This document shows positions 9,275-18,525 of a DNA stretch of 64,000 nt, piece after piece (positions within the stretch are counted from its first letter, which is position 1; each line of letters begins with the position of its first letter). Both the position numbers and the translations under genes were made by a program. The stretch is from contig CAIVPR010000041.1 in assembly GCA_903907865.1 (NCBI GenBank), forward strand, positions 32,271 to 96,270. Direction: 5' to 3'. The notes beneath the pieces are model-generated. The model saw only the letters and a program-made list of their open reading frames with translations, was not told where the DNA came from and searched no databases. The DNA comes from an uncultured Acidobacteriia bacterium. GTDB taxonomy: Bacteria; Acidobacteriota; Terriglobia; Bryobacterales; Bryobacteraceae.

Positions 9275-10689
9275 CATCACAACCTGTTCTCCATCAGGAC
9301 GACGCCTTGGCGATTGCCGGGCGGATTCGTTCGAAGCAGTTCAGCGCGCAAGAGGTTGTGCGCGCCGCGCTGGATCGGATTGGGAAGTTGGACCCAACTC
9401 TGAACTGCTTTACTGCGCTGCTGCCGGAGTCGGCAATGGCGCAGGCTGTCGAAGTGGATCGGAAGATCGCGGCGGGCCTCGATCCGGGGCCGCTGGCCGG
9501 AGTGCCGTTCGCGGTGAAGAACTTGCTGGATATTCAGGGTCTCCCAACTCTCGCGGGTTCCAAGATTCAGCGCGAGAAGCCGCCCAAGGATTCCGATGCC
9601 GCCACGGTGCGGCATTTGAAGGAGGCCGGTGCGATCCTGCTGGGCGCGCTCAACATGGACGAGTACGCCTACGGGTTCACCACGGAGAACTCGCACTACG
9701 GGCCGACGCGGAATCCTCACAACTTGGCGCATGTCGCGGGAGGATCGTCCGGCGGATCGGCGGCGGCGGTGGCGGCGGGATTGGTGCCGTTGACGCTCGG
9801 CTCGGACACGAACGGCTCGATCCGCGTTCCGGCGGCGTTCTGCGGTGTTTATGGGTTCAAGCCCACCTACGGTCGCATTTCACGGGCGGGGGCGTTCCTG
9901 TTTGCCGCCAGTTTCGACCATATTGGACCATTCGCAAGGTCGGTGCGGGACATCGCGGCGTCATTCGATGTGATGCATGGCTTCGACCCCGACGACGCGG
10001 TCTCGATCAACAAGCCTCCGTCGCCCTGCCTGCCGGAACTGGACAAGGGTATCGAGGGTCTGCGCATTGCCATGGCCGACGGGTATTTTACGCGGCTGGG
10101 GTTGCCGGAAGTTTTCGAGCCGGTGCGCAAGGTGGCCGCGGCGCTGGGAGTCACCCGGACGGTCGAGGTGCCCGACGCGGAAAAGGCTCGCGCGGCGGCT
10201 TATGTGATCACCGGGTGCGAGGGGTCCAACCTGCACTTGGCTGACTTGCGCAAGCGCCCCCATGATTTCGATCCGGTCGTGATCGAGCGGTTTCTGGCGG
10301 GGGCATTGTTCCCATCGGCGTGGTATCTGCAGGCGCAACGGTTCCGGACCATCTACCAGAAGAAAGTGCGTGCGCTGTTCGATGATGTGGATGTGATCCT
10401 GGCACCGTCCACGCCATGCCCGGCCATCAGGATCGGGCAGGAGACGATCACATTGGACGGCGTCGAACTCCCCTCGCGTCCCAATATCGGGATCTTTACG
10501 CAGCCGCTGTCGTTTGTAGGGTTGCCGATCATCTCTGTGCCGGTGGTCGGGGGTGGCTTGCCGCTCGGCGTGCAGGTGATCGGAGCACCGTACAACGAGG
10601 CCGCCGTCCTCCGCGTTGCCGCCTATCTGGAGGCGCAGGGCATCACGAAGGCCCCGGTGGCGGAATTCGGGGAGGCCGCGGGTGCCTAA
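9271..10689 (+). CDS. AtzE/HpxY-like amidase (amidase signature family)
   Basis: 472 aa amidase-signature enzyme. The catalytic triad is visible: Lys83 (PFAVKN), Ser159 in GGSSGGS and nucleophile Ser183 in DTNGS, with the usual 24-residue spacing between the two serines. Position directly behind a DUF3225 gene matches AtzE (1-carboxybiuret amidohydrolase) and HpxY (oxalurate pathway). AtzE works with the small protein AtzG and HpxY with HpxX (both DUF4089); no such gene is present upstream or in the 57-base gap before atzH, so this enzyme must act alone, use a partner elsewhere, or have another substrate. The AtzE-type label is an inference from context and similarity; a general amidase is the fallback. 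Confidence 0.82.
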   Translation: MTSQPVLHQDDALAIAGRIRSKQFSAQEVVRAALDRIGKLDPTLNCFTALLPESAMAQAVEVDRKIAAGLDPGPLAGVPFAVKNLLDIQGLPTLAGSKIQREKPPKDSDAATVRHLKEAGAILLGALNMDEYAYGFTTENSHYGPTRNPHNLAHVAGGSSGGSAAAVAAGLVPLTLGSDTNGSIRVPAAFCGVYGFKPTYGRISRAGAFLFAASFDHIGPFARSVRDIAASFDVMHGFDPDDAVSINKPPSPCLPELDKGIEGLRIAMADGYFTRLGLPEVFEPVRKVAAALGVTRTVEVPDAEKARAAAYVITGCEGSNLHLADLRKRPHDFDPVVIERFLAGALFPSAWYLQAQRFRTIYQKKVRALFDDVDVILAPSTPCPAIRIGQETITLDGVELPSRPNIGIFTQPLSFVGLPIISVPVVGGGLPLGVQVIGAPYNEAAVLRVAAYLEAQGITKAPVAEFGEAAGA

Positions 10690-11794
10690 GCCGATCACCC
10701 GCCGTGCCTTCGGGGCCCTTTGCGGCGCGGCTCCACTGGCTGCTGCCGGTACAGCTGATCCGCTCAGCATCGGCTTTGTCTACAACGGCCCGAAGAACGA
10801 CCTCGGCTACAACCAGGCGCACGCAGAGGGCAAGCAATCGCTCAAGTCGCTGCCTTGGGTGCGGGCTTTCGACGAGGCCAACGTGCCGGAAACCGTGGCG
10901 GTCGAGGAATCGATGCGCAACATGGTCTACCAGGATCATGCGAAGATCGTCTTCGCGACCTCCTACGGGTTCCTCGACCCCTTCGTCCTCCGCGTCGCGC
11001 GCGAATGCCGCAATACGCAGTTCTTCCACTGCGGGGGCTCCTACCGCGACGGCGGCGACCCGCCCAACGTCGGCATCTACTTCGGCTTCATCGACGAGGT
11101 GGAATATCTTGCAGGCATGACGGCGGGCCTGATGACGCGCACCGGTCGCATGGGGTTCATCGCGGCCAAGCCGATTCCGCAGGTGCTGCGGAACATCAAC
11201 AGCTTCATGCTGGGCGCGCGTAGCGTCAATCCGAACGTCACCATGCGGGTGGTTTTCACCGGCGACTGGGTGCTGCCGGTCCGCGAGGCCGAGGCCTCCA
11301 GCAGCTTGGCCGATCAGGGTGTGGACGTGCTGACCGGACACACGGGGTCGCCGCGGGTCATCGTGCAGGTGGCTGAACGTCGGGGTATTTACGCCACTGG
11401 CTACCAGTTCAACCAGTCCGTCCTCGCCCCGCACGGCTTCCTGACGGGGGCCGAGTGGGCGTGGGGCGTGGTGTACCGGAAGTATGCCGAGATGGTGAGG
11501 GCAGGGAAGTCGGTGGTGGATGGCAGCATCCCCCGTCGCATGACGGGCACCCTGAAGGACGAGTTCTGCCGCCTTTCCCCGTTTGGTCCGGCGGTGACCG
11601 CCGAAAAACGCGACGCGGTCGCGCAGGCCAAACGGCGTCTGCTGGATGGTTCGCAGGCCATTTACCGCGGGCCGCTCCGGGACAACACCGGCAAGACGGT
11701 GGTTCCGGCGGGCCGCACCATCGGCATTGAGGAGACCGCGCTCGACCAAATGAATTGGCTTGTGGAAGGAATCCAGGGGGACGTGCGCTCATGA
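10682..11794 (+). CDS. BMP-family ABC transporter substrate-binding protein
   Basis: 370 aa from the GTG at 10682, which overlaps the amidase end by 8 bases and follows GGGGAGG at 10669-10675. The N-terminus has a twin-arginine-like signal (TRRAFG then an Ala/Gly-rich segment), so the protein is exported. The body has the Bmp/PnrA fold: GFVYNGPKNDLGYNQAH near residue 30, the dimer-like ligand pocket region SYGFLDP, and TGHTGSPRV near residue 220. BMP proteins typically bind nucleosides, purines or related heterocycles. The gene is followed without gaps by two permeases and a double ATPase, giving a complete importer. Here it is likely to bind the ureide or heterocycle whose nitrogen is released by the flanking hydrolases. 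Confidence 0.88.
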   Translation: MPKPITRRAFGALCGAAPLAAAGTADPLSIGFVYNGPKNDLGYNQAHAEGKQSLKSLPWVRAFDEANVPETVAVEESMRNMVYQDHAKIVFATSYGFLDPFVLRVARECRNTQFFHCGGSYRDGGDPPNVGIYFGFIDEVEYLAGMTAGLMTRTGRMGFIAAKPIPQVLRNINSFMLGARSVNPNVTMRVVFTGDWVLPVREAEASSSLADQGVDVLTGHTGSPRVIVQVAERRGIYATGYQFNQSVLAPHGFLTGAEWAWGVVYRKYAEMVRAGKSVVDGSIPRRMTGTLKDEFCRLSPFGPAVTAEKRDAVAQAKRRLLDGSQAIYRGPLRDNTGKTVVPAGRTIGIEETALDQMNWLVEGIQGDVRS

Positions 11795-12867
11795 CTTCCG
11801 AACAGAATTTCGAAGGGGTCGCGATCCCGGTCATCGCCATCGGCACGGCCCTGCTGCTGTTCAGCCTGTTTTGCGCCGGGGTGGGGGCGTCGCCGGGAGG
11901 TGTTCTGGCGTCGATCTACACGGCGGGTTTTGGCAGTTGGTACGCTTGGCAGAACAGCCTGCTCCGGGCCGCCCCGCTGATGCTCTGCGGATTGGCGACG
12001 GCGCTTCCCGCCCAGGCCGGGGTCATCACGGTGGGCAACGAGGGGGCGTTCGTGGTGGGCGGTCTCGCCGCCGCGGCCGCTGGGCTTGCGACCACCTCCG
12101 GTCCGCCCCTGCTGTGCCTTGCGGCGATGTTTCTCGCCGGGGCCGTGGTCGGCGGCGCATGGATCATGTTGGCGGCGGGACTCCAGTACTACCGGGGCGT
12201 CAACGCCGTCATCAGCAGCCTCTTGTTGAATTACATCGGCATTGCCCTGCTGCTGCAGTTGGTCGAAGGCCCGATGCGCGATCCCGACAGTCTCAATTTT
12301 CCGGCGACGTTCCCCCTTCCTTTGTCGCACCAGCTGGGCCGGATTCCAGGAACCCGCATCCACTACGGGCTGGTCTTCGGCGTCGTGGCCTGCCTCTTGG
12401 GCTGGTTTCTGTTGGAGCGGACGGTCTGGGGCATGAAGCTCAAGATCGCGGGCGGAAACGCGCGTGCCGCCAAGCTGGTGGGATTGCCCTTGGGCCGAAT
12501 CGTCCTGACCGCCGGATTCCTCGGCGGCGCCTGCGCGGGTTTGGCGGGCATGGTGGAAGTCGCGGCGATCCATGGTCGAGCGAGCCAGGCGATATCCGCA
12601 GGCTACGGCTACGTCGGCATCCTGGTGGCATTCCTGTCGCGCCAATCGCCCCTGCGGATTCTGGTGGTTTCGCTGATTCTGGGCGCGGTGCTGGCCAGCG
12701 GCGGCAGCTTGCAACGCACCCATGACTTGCCGGACGCCACTATCAACGTCTTCGAAGGCCTGGCCTTCCTCTCGATCCTCGCCAGCGAGGCCTTGGCGGG
12801 ACGGCTCGGATTCCTCACAGCCCTGTTCAAGCCGGTTTCCACGGAGGTTGCGGATGCAAAGCTCTGA
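11791..12867 (+). CDS. BMP-type ABC transporter permease 1
   Basis: 358 aa integral membrane protein of the branched-chain-type/BMP permease family (NupP-like). About ten hydrophobic segments are visible, and the family landmarks are TVGNEGAFVVGG near residue 75 and the cytoplasmic loop GGNARAAKLVG near 220. The ATG overlaps the stop of the binding-protein gene (ATGA), so it is coupled to it. It forms the transmembrane channel with the next gene product. Confidence 0.88.
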   Translation: MTSEQNFEGVAIPVIAIGTALLLFSLFCAGVGASPGGVLASIYTAGFGSWYAWQNSLLRAAPLMLCGLATALPAQAGVITVGNEGAFVVGGLAAAAAGLATTSGPPLLCLAAMFLAGAVVGGAWIMLAAGLQYYRGVNAVISSLLLNYIGIALLLQLVEGPMRDPDSLNFPATFPLPLSHQLGRIPGTRIHYGLVFGVVACLLGWFLLERTVWGMKLKIAGGNARAAKLVGLPLGRIVLTAGFLGGACAGLAGMVEVAAIHGRASQAISAGYGYVGILVAFLSRQSPLRILVVSLILGAVLASGGSLQRTHDLPDATINVFEGLAFLSILASEALAGRLGFLTALFKPVSTEVADAKL

Positions 12868-13783
12868 TTCGCTCGGGAACCTCGGAATCCTCGTCGCCAT
12901 AGCGGGCGGGGCGTTGCGCGGCAGCATCCCCTACATCTACGTCAGCCTCGGCGAATGCCTCACGGAGAAGAGCGGGCGCATCAATCTCGGCATGGAGGGA
13001 ATCCTGCTGATGGGCGCGATGACGGCGTTCGCGGTTTCTGACCAGTCGGGATCGCCGTGGCTGGGGCTTCTGGCCGCGGCGTTCGTGGGCGGGCTCTTCG
13101 GCCTGCTCCTCGCCGGGATCACCGAACTTCCCGGTGTGAACGACGTCGCGGCCGGCATCGCCATGATCATCTTCGGCAGCGGGCTGGCCTTCTTTTTCGG
13201 CAAGCAGTTCGTGGCCCCGATGGCCCCGCAGCTTCCTGTGATCGATTTCGGCCAGGGGATTGCGAATGCGGGCGTCCATGCGGCGCTGCGGATCAGTCCG
13301 CTGTTCGTCCTTGGGATCGCGGTCGCGTTCCTGATGCATTTCGCGTTCGAACGGACGCGCTGGGGGCTGCACCTTCGCGCTGTGGGGGATGCCCCGGACG
13401 CAGCGCGGTCGATGGGAATTGCGGTGCGTCGTCATCGCGTTGTTGCGACCACCATCGGAGCGGCGCTCGCGGGAATCGGAGGCTCGCACTTGACGCTGTA
13501 CTTCCCCGGCATCTGGTCGGAGGGAATCTCCGGCGGCCAAGGCCTGATGGCGGTGGCGCTGGTGATTTTCGCGAGATGGAGCCCCCTACGGTGTCTCGCG
13601 GCGTCACTGCTTTTCGGAGGGGCGCAGGCGTTGGGGCCGTCGCTGCAATCGGCGGGCATCTCCGGCTTCTACCACGTGTTCAATGCGTCGCCGTACCTGT
13701 TGACGCTGGTTCTGATGGTGCTTTCGTGTTCCCGCACGCGGCGGCTCGACGGCATACCCGGATCCTTGGCGAGGAGGGGCTGA
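12854..13783 (+). CDS. BMP-type ABC transporter permease 2
   Basis: 309 aa. The ATG at 12854 follows GGAGG at 12843-12847 and overlaps the first permease gene by 14 bases. It has the paired-permease hallmarks: INLGMEGILLMGAM near residue 40, the coupling-loop motif GDAPDAARSMG near 185, and Gly-rich membrane helices. It is the partner subunit of the preceding permease; in BMP transporters the two permeases are always distinct paralogues of this kind, with the second one shorter. Confidence 0.88.
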   Translation: MQSSDSLGNLGILVAIAGGALRGSIPYIYVSLGECLTEKSGRINLGMEGILLMGAMTAFAVSDQSGSPWLGLLAAAFVGGLFGLLLAGITELPGVNDVAAGIAMIIFGSGLAFFFGKQFVAPMAPQLPVIDFGQGIANAGVHAALRISPLFVLGIAVAFLMHFAFERTRWGLHLRAVGDAPDAARSMGIAVRRHRVVATTIGAALAGIGGSHLTLYFPGIWSEGISGGQGLMAVALVIFARWSPLRCLAASLLFGGAQALGPSLQSAGISGFYHVFNASPYLLTLVLMVLSCSRTRRLDGIPGSLARRG

Positions 13784-15294
13784 TGCACGGACCAGCAAGA
13801 GTAGAGGCGATTTGCATCGGCAAGACCTTCGGACCGGTGCGCGCGCTGGAAGGCGTTAACCTGACGGTTCCATCCGGCACGTTCCACGCGATTGTCGGCG
13901 AAAACGGGGCAGGGAAGAGCACGCTCGCAAAGTGTCTGCTCGGGTTCTACCGGCCCGACGAGGGCGAGGTGCGCTTGGACGGCGTTCCTGTCTCCACGCC
14001 CGCCGAGGCCCGCCGCGCCGGACTGGGCATGGTTTTCCAGCATTTCACGCTCGCGCCGTCGCTTACCGTGGCCGAGAACCTCGTGCTTGCCCGGACGGAC
14101 CTGCCCGCCATCCTGAATTGGAAGAAGGAGAAGGAACGGCTTCGGACCTTCCTCGAACACGCTCCTTTCCAGATCAACCTTGAGGACAGGGTCGAACACC
14201 TTGCCGCAGGACAGAAGCAGAAGGTCGAAATCCTGAAGCAACTGTATCTGGAGACCCGCGTCCTGATTCTCGACGAGCCCACGTCCGTCCTGACGCCAGC
14301 CGAGGCCGACGAGGTGATGACTGTGCTCAACGCGCTTGTCCGCAAGGAAGCGCTCAGCGTGATCCTGATCACCCACAAGCTGCGCGAGGTTATGGCCTTC
14401 GCCGACGACGTGACGGTGTTGCGAAGGGGCCGCTGGGTCGCTTCGTGCTCGGTCGGCAGTACGAGCATTCCCGAGATTTCATCGCTGATGGTGGGGAACG
14501 CGCCGTTGCGGGAGCAGTCCGCCCGGACGGACATGACCGCCGGTGGCGCAGTTCTAGAAATCCAGAATCTGTCCGTGCTGGGCGACCACGGCTTGCCCGC
14601 AGTCAAGGATTTGAGCCTGACCCTGAAGGCCGGTGAGATCCTGGGGATCGCAGGCGTGTCCGGCAACGGGCAGCGCGAATTGGTCCAGGCCATCGGCGGG
14701 CAGCGGGACATCGCTAGCGGCGAGGTCCGGGTCGCCGGAAAGCCGTTCCATGGGACCCGTGCTGATATCCGCGAGTGCGGCGTGTTCACTCTGCCCGAGG
14801 AACCGCTGCAAAACGCTACCGTACCCGGAATGTCGGTAGCGCAGAACATCGCGCTCCGGACGTTCGACCAGGCCCCGACTGCCAAGCTCGGTTTCCTGTT
14901 GGACCGGGGGGCCATCCGCCGCGCCGCGACGGCGGCCGTGGAGCGCTTCTCGATCAGGACGCCCTCCATCGACACCCCGATCCGCAACCTCTCGGGCGGT
15001 AACGTGCAGCGGGCCGTTTTGGCGAGGGACCTTGGGGCGAGGCCACCCAAGATAATGGTAGTGGCGAACCCGTGCTTCGGGCTGGATTTCGCCGCGACCG
15101 GCTTTGTGCACAACCAACTGGTGGAACTGCGCAATGGCGGCGGGTCGGTGCTGCTGGTTAGCGAGGACTTGGACGAGCTGATGAAGATCGCGGACAGGAT
15201 CGTGGTGATGAGCGACGGACGGATTGCCCACGAATCCACGCGGGCCGAGTTGGACCTGGCGGTGGTGGGACGCTACATGGGGGGACATGAGTAA
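13783..15294 (+). CDS. BMP-type ABC transporter ATPase (two ABC domains)
   Basis: 503 aa from the ATG at 13783, which shares one base with the previous stop (TGATG) and follows GAGGAGGGG. Two fused nucleotide-binding domains are present. Domain 1 has Walker A GENGAGKST (residues 39-47), a diverged signature LAAGQKQ and a good Walker B followed by EPTS. Domain 2 has the degenerate Walker A GVSGNGQREL, signature LSGGNVQ and no acidic Walker B residue (VVANPCFGLD), as is normal for the second half of BMP/RbsA-type ATPases. It powers the importer encoded upstream. The reading frame continues far upstream of the chosen start, but that part is a shadow of the permease gene. Confidence 0.9.
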   Translation: MHGPARVEAICIGKTFGPVRALEGVNLTVPSGTFHAIVGENGAGKSTLAKCLLGFYRPDEGEVRLDGVPVSTPAEARRAGLGMVFQHFTLAPSLTVAENLVLARTDLPAILNWKKEKERLRTFLEHAPFQINLEDRVEHLAAGQKQKVEILKQLYLETRVLILDEPTSVLTPAEADEVMTVLNALVRKEALSVILITHKLREVMAFADDVTVLRRGRWVASCSVGSTSIPEISSLMVGNAPLREQSARTDMTAGGAVLEIQNLSVLGDHGLPAVKDLSLTLKAGEILGIAGVSGNGQRELVQAIGGQRDIASGEVRVAGKPFHGTRADIRECGVFTLPEEPLQNATVPGMSVAQNIALRTFDQAPTAKLGFLLDRGAIRRAATAAVERFSIRTPSIDTPIRNLSGGNVQRAVLARDLGARPPKIMVVANPCFGLDFAATGFVHNQLVELRNGGGSVLLVSEDLDELMKIADRIVVMSDGRIAHESTRAELDLAVVGRYMGGHE

Positions 15295-17074
15295 AGTCGG
15301 ATCTTTGGCGATCAGCGCGCTTCGGGCGGGGTATCGCAGTGGCGGGTTGAATCCCGTCGAGGTGGTGGAGGCGGTCTACGAGCGCATCGCTGCACATGCC
15401 GATGACGCTGTTTGGATCCATCTGGTCCCCCGCGAAGAGGCCGTGGCGCGCGCCCGGGCCCTTTCAGACCCCAACTTGCCCCTCTACGGGATTCCCTTCG
15501 CCGTCAAGGACAACATCGACGCAGCAGGAATTCCCACGACGGCGGCCTGTCCGGCTTTTGCGTACACGCCGGGCCGGAACGCGGAAACGGTCGAGCGGTT
15601 GCTGGCTGCGGGTGCGATTCTGATCGGGAAGACGAATTTGGATCAGTTCGCCACCGGTCTTGTCGGGGTGAGGTCGCCCTACGGGGTTCCGCGAAACGCC
15701 ATCCATCCGGACTATGTTCCGGGCGGATCGAGTTCCGGCTCGGCGGTTGCAGTCGCTGCGGGGCTGGTGAGTTTTTCGTTGGGCACGGACACGGCCGGGT
15801 CTGGCCGCGTTCCCGCCGCGTTCAATAACATCGTCGGGCTGAAACCCACTCGTGGCTACTTCAGCACTCGGGGTGTGGTTCCGGCATGTCGGACGCTCGA
15901 TTGCGTCTCGGTGTTTGCGCTGACTTGCGACGACGCGGGGGCGGTGGGTGCCATCCTGACCGGATTTGACGCCGAGGATGCCTTCAGTCGGCGCGAAGCG
16001 TCGCCGGTCGCAATGGCGATCGAATCGGCCAAGGGATTCCGTTTCGGTGTTCCGGACCGGGCGTCCCTCGAATTCTTCGGCGATACCGAGACTCCGGCGT
16101 TGTTCGAGCAGGCGGTCCGCGATCTGAAGGAGTTGGGCGGGACCGAGGTGTCAATCGACTTCACACCGCTGCGGGAGACGGCGGCCCTGCTGTACCAAGG
16201 GCCGTGGGTCGCGGAACGGATGGCGGCGTTGAAGCCGTTCATGGCCGAACACGCGGCCGACATGCATCCCGTGACACGAGCCATTGTGGAGGGCGCGAAC
16301 CGGTTCTCGGCTACCGACGCTTTCGAGGCAACGTACCGGCTGGCGGAATTGAGGCGGCAGGTTGAGCCGATGTGGGTCGGGGTGGACGTGGTGCTGCTCC
16401 CGACCGCTGGCACGTGCTTTACTTTGGCGCAGTTGGCGGCTGAGCCTGTCGCCCGCAACACGGACCTCGGGTACTATACGAACTTCCTCAACCTATTAGA
16501 TATGTGCGCGACCGCCGTGCCCTCCGGCTTCTGCACAAACGGGGTCCCGTTCGGTGTGACGCTGGCGGCACCGGCGGGTCGTGACGGGTTTGTGCTGGGT
16601 ATCGCCGGCCGTTTGCACCGCATCCGGCCCGTCCCGATGGGCGCAACCGGCATTCCGGTTCCGGTCTCAAGGGCGGTGGACGGGGAAGTCGCGGTCGCCG
16701 TGGTCGGAGCGCACTTGCGGGGACTGCCGTTGAACCGTGAACTTCTGGAAGGCGGCGCGGTCTTCCTTCGGCAATGCCGGACCGCTCCGATCTACAAGTT
16801 CTACGAACTACCCGGGGCGGTCCCGAGAAAGCCGGGCTTGATCCGGCAGACCGAGGGCGGCACCGCCATCGAGGTCGAAGTTTGGCGCATGCCAGCGGCG
16901 CAATTCGGGGCGTTTGTGGCTCGAATTCCGGCCCCTCTAGGCATCGGAACCTTGGTGTTGGAGACGGGTGAATCGGTCAAGGGCTTCCTCGCCGAGCCAG
17001 CCGCCTGCGAAGGTGCAAGGGATATTTCGGAGTTCGGGGGTTGGCGGCAGTACTTGGCGGGCGGGTCCAAGTAG
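15287..17074 (+). CDS. atzF: Allophanate hydrolase (AtzF-like)
   Basis: 595 aa, matching the length of AtzF-type allophanate hydrolases. The ATG at 15287 overlaps the ATPase gene by 8 bases. The amidase-signature half contains Lys74 (PFAVKDN), Ser148 in GGSSSGS and nucleophile Ser172 in DTAGSG, again 24 residues apart; the block RVPAAFNNIVGLKPTRG is characteristic of allophanate hydrolases. Residues about 470-595 form the extra C-terminal gamma-glutamylcyclotransferase-like domain (FYELPGAVPRKPGLI). The reaction is hydrolysis of allophanate to ammonia and carbon dioxide, the last step of biuret, cyanurate and urea-amidolyase-type pathways. It is the last gene of the operon and fixes the pathway as one that ends in allophanate. 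Confidence 0.88.
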   Translation: MSKVGSLAISALRAGYRSGGLNPVEVVEAVYERIAAHADDAVWIHLVPREEAVARARALSDPNLPLYGIPFAVKDNIDAAGIPTTAACPAFAYTPGRNAETVERLLAAGAILIGKTNLDQFATGLVGVRSPYGVPRNAIHPDYVPGGSSSGSAVAVAAGLVSFSLGTDTAGSGRVPAAFNNIVGLKPTRGYFSTRGVVPACRTLDCVSVFALTCDDAGAVGAILTGFDAEDAFSRREASPVAMAIESAKGFRFGVPDRASLEFFGDTETPALFEQAVRDLKELGGTEVSIDFTPLRETAALLYQGPWVAERMAALKPFMAEHAADMHPVTRAIVEGANRFSATDAFEATYRLAELRRQVEPMWVGVDVVLLPTAGTCFTLAQLAAEPVARNTDLGYYTNFLNLLDMCATAVPSGFCTNGVPFGVTLAAPAGRDGFVLGIAGRLHRIRPVPMGATGIPVPVSRAVDGEVAVAVVGAHLRGLPLNRELLEGGAVFLRQCRTAPIYKFYELPGAVPRKPGLIRQTEGGTAIEVEVWRMPAAQFGAFVARIPAPLGIGTLVLETGESVKGFLAEPAACEGARDISEFGGWRQYLAGGSK

Positions 17075-17158
17075 GACCCCAGGAATCCTACAGTTAACGC
17101 TTCAGGAGTTGGCCCTCGAAGCTTGATAAGATACGCAGTAGGATACGACGACCCAGCC

Positions 17159-18505
17159 ATGAAGCCTCAGGCCCCTTTCCATACTCCGGTTCCCAGGCGG
17201 GATGCCATCCGCGTCGGCTTCTGCGCGGCGCTTGGCCTCGGCATCCCCGACATTCTCCGCTTCGAGGCCCAGGCTGCGACCATCGCGCCAGGTGCGTTCA
17301 CAGAAGGCAAGGCCAAGTCCGTCATCCACCTCCACCTGCCCGGCGGCATGTCCCACCAGGAATCTTGGGACCCCAAGCCCGAAGCTCCCGGCGAATACCG
17401 GGGGGCACTCGGCGTGGTCAAGACCAAGGGCGGGGAGGTCTTCAGCGAAAACTTCGTCAAGCTCGCCAAGGTGGCCGACAAGATCAACGTCATCCGCTCC
17501 ATTGTTGGCAAGATCCCCGACCACCAGCTCGCCACCTACCAGGTTTTCACCGCCTACACTCCCACCACCGTCCTCGACTACCCCCAAATGGGCGCGGTGG
17601 TATCCCACCTGTTCGGCGGGCGCAATGGACTTCCGCCTTATGTCGTGATACCCCGCCTGAGCGGCTACGAGGGCGGCACCGGCTTCCTCAGTTCCAAATA
17701 CGGAGCCTTCCAGCTCAACGCCGACCCCGGGGCCAACGGCGTCTTCAAGATCCGCGACTTCTCCATCCCCAACGGCGTCTCCCTCGAACAGTTCGAGCGC
17801 CGCAAGACGGCCCGCGACATCGTCGAGCAGCACATGCGGCACCTTGAGGCCGATCCCGACAAACTCAACACGATGGACGAGTTCAACAAGAGCGCCTACT
17901 CGCTGCTCACCAGCGAGAAGTCGCGCAAGGCGTTCTCGCTCGATGGCGAGACGGATGCGACCCGCGAACTCTACGGCAAGGGCCTGAAGCTCAAGAACGG
18001 CCAGCCCGCCGCCATCGCCGAACGCCTGCTGCTGGCGCGCCGTCTGGTGGAAGCTGGCGTCCGCTTCGTCACTGTCAGCTACGGCTCGTGGGACGCCCAC
18101 ACGGCGATCAAGGATATCTCGAACGACCAGATGCCCGCGTTGGACCAGGCGATTGCCGGACTGGTCACCGACCTCGACCAGCGAGGCATGCTCGACAGCA
18201 CGCTTGTCATGGTGACCACCGAGTTCGGCCGCACCCCCAAGATCAACGCTGGCAACGGCCGCGACCACTGGGCCCGCTGCTACTCGATGTTGCTGGCTGG
18301 TGGCGGCACCACCCGCGGCCAGATCTACGGAGCCTCGGATTCGACCGCAGCCGAGCCCGCCCGCGACGCCGTCCCGGTTGAGGACTACCTCGCGACCGCC
18401 TACCGCCAACTGGGCATCGATTCGACCCAGAAGCTGATGGCCATGGGCGCCCGCCCCGTCGAAATCGGTGGCGGTGGCAAAGTAGTCACCTCCCTCCTGA
18501 GCTAA
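17159..18505 (+). CDS. DUF1501 exported protein (sulfatase-like fold)
   Basis: 448 aa from ATG 17159; the frame opens at a TTG at 17123 but the later ATG starts the export signal (VPRRDAIRVGF, twin-arginine-like). The body matches DUF1501, an alkaline-phosphatase/sulfatase-like fold: VIHLHLPGGMSHQESWDPKP near residue 55, SYGSWDAH near 305 and TTEFGRTPKINAGNGRDHW near 355. Such proteins are abundant in Planctomycetes and Acidobacteria, usually next to DUF1549/DUF1553 genes as here, and their biochemical role is not established. It starts a four-gene same-strand cluster with gaps of only 20, 3 and 4 bases. Confidence 0.85.
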   Translation: MKPQAPFHTPVPRRDAIRVGFCAALGLGIPDILRFEAQAATIAPGAFTEGKAKSVIHLHLPGGMSHQESWDPKPEAPGEYRGALGVVKTKGGEVFSENFVKLAKVADKINVIRSIVGKIPDHQLATYQVFTAYTPTTVLDYPQMGAVVSHLFGGRNGLPPYVVIPRLSGYEGGTGFLSSKYGAFQLNADPGANGVFKIRDFSIPNGVSLEQFERRKTARDIVEQHMRHLEADPDKLNTMDEFNKSAYSLLTSEKSRKAFSLDGETDATRELYGKGLKLKNGQPAAIAERLLLARRLVEAGVRFVTVSYGSWDAHTAIKDISNDQMPALDQAIAGLVTDLDQRGMLDSTLVMVTTEFGRTPKINAGNGRDHWARCYSMLLAGGGTTRGQIYGASDSTAAEPARDAVPVEDYLATAYRQLGIDSTQKLMAMGARPVEIGGGGKVVTSLLS

Positions 18506-18525
18506 ACCATACTTGGAGCCAGCTT

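Noticed and set aside
13057..13782. Upstream extension of the ABC ATPase frame
   Set aside because: It overlaps the whole second permease gene in another frame; the ATG at 13783 has a strong ribosome site and starts the ABC domain.
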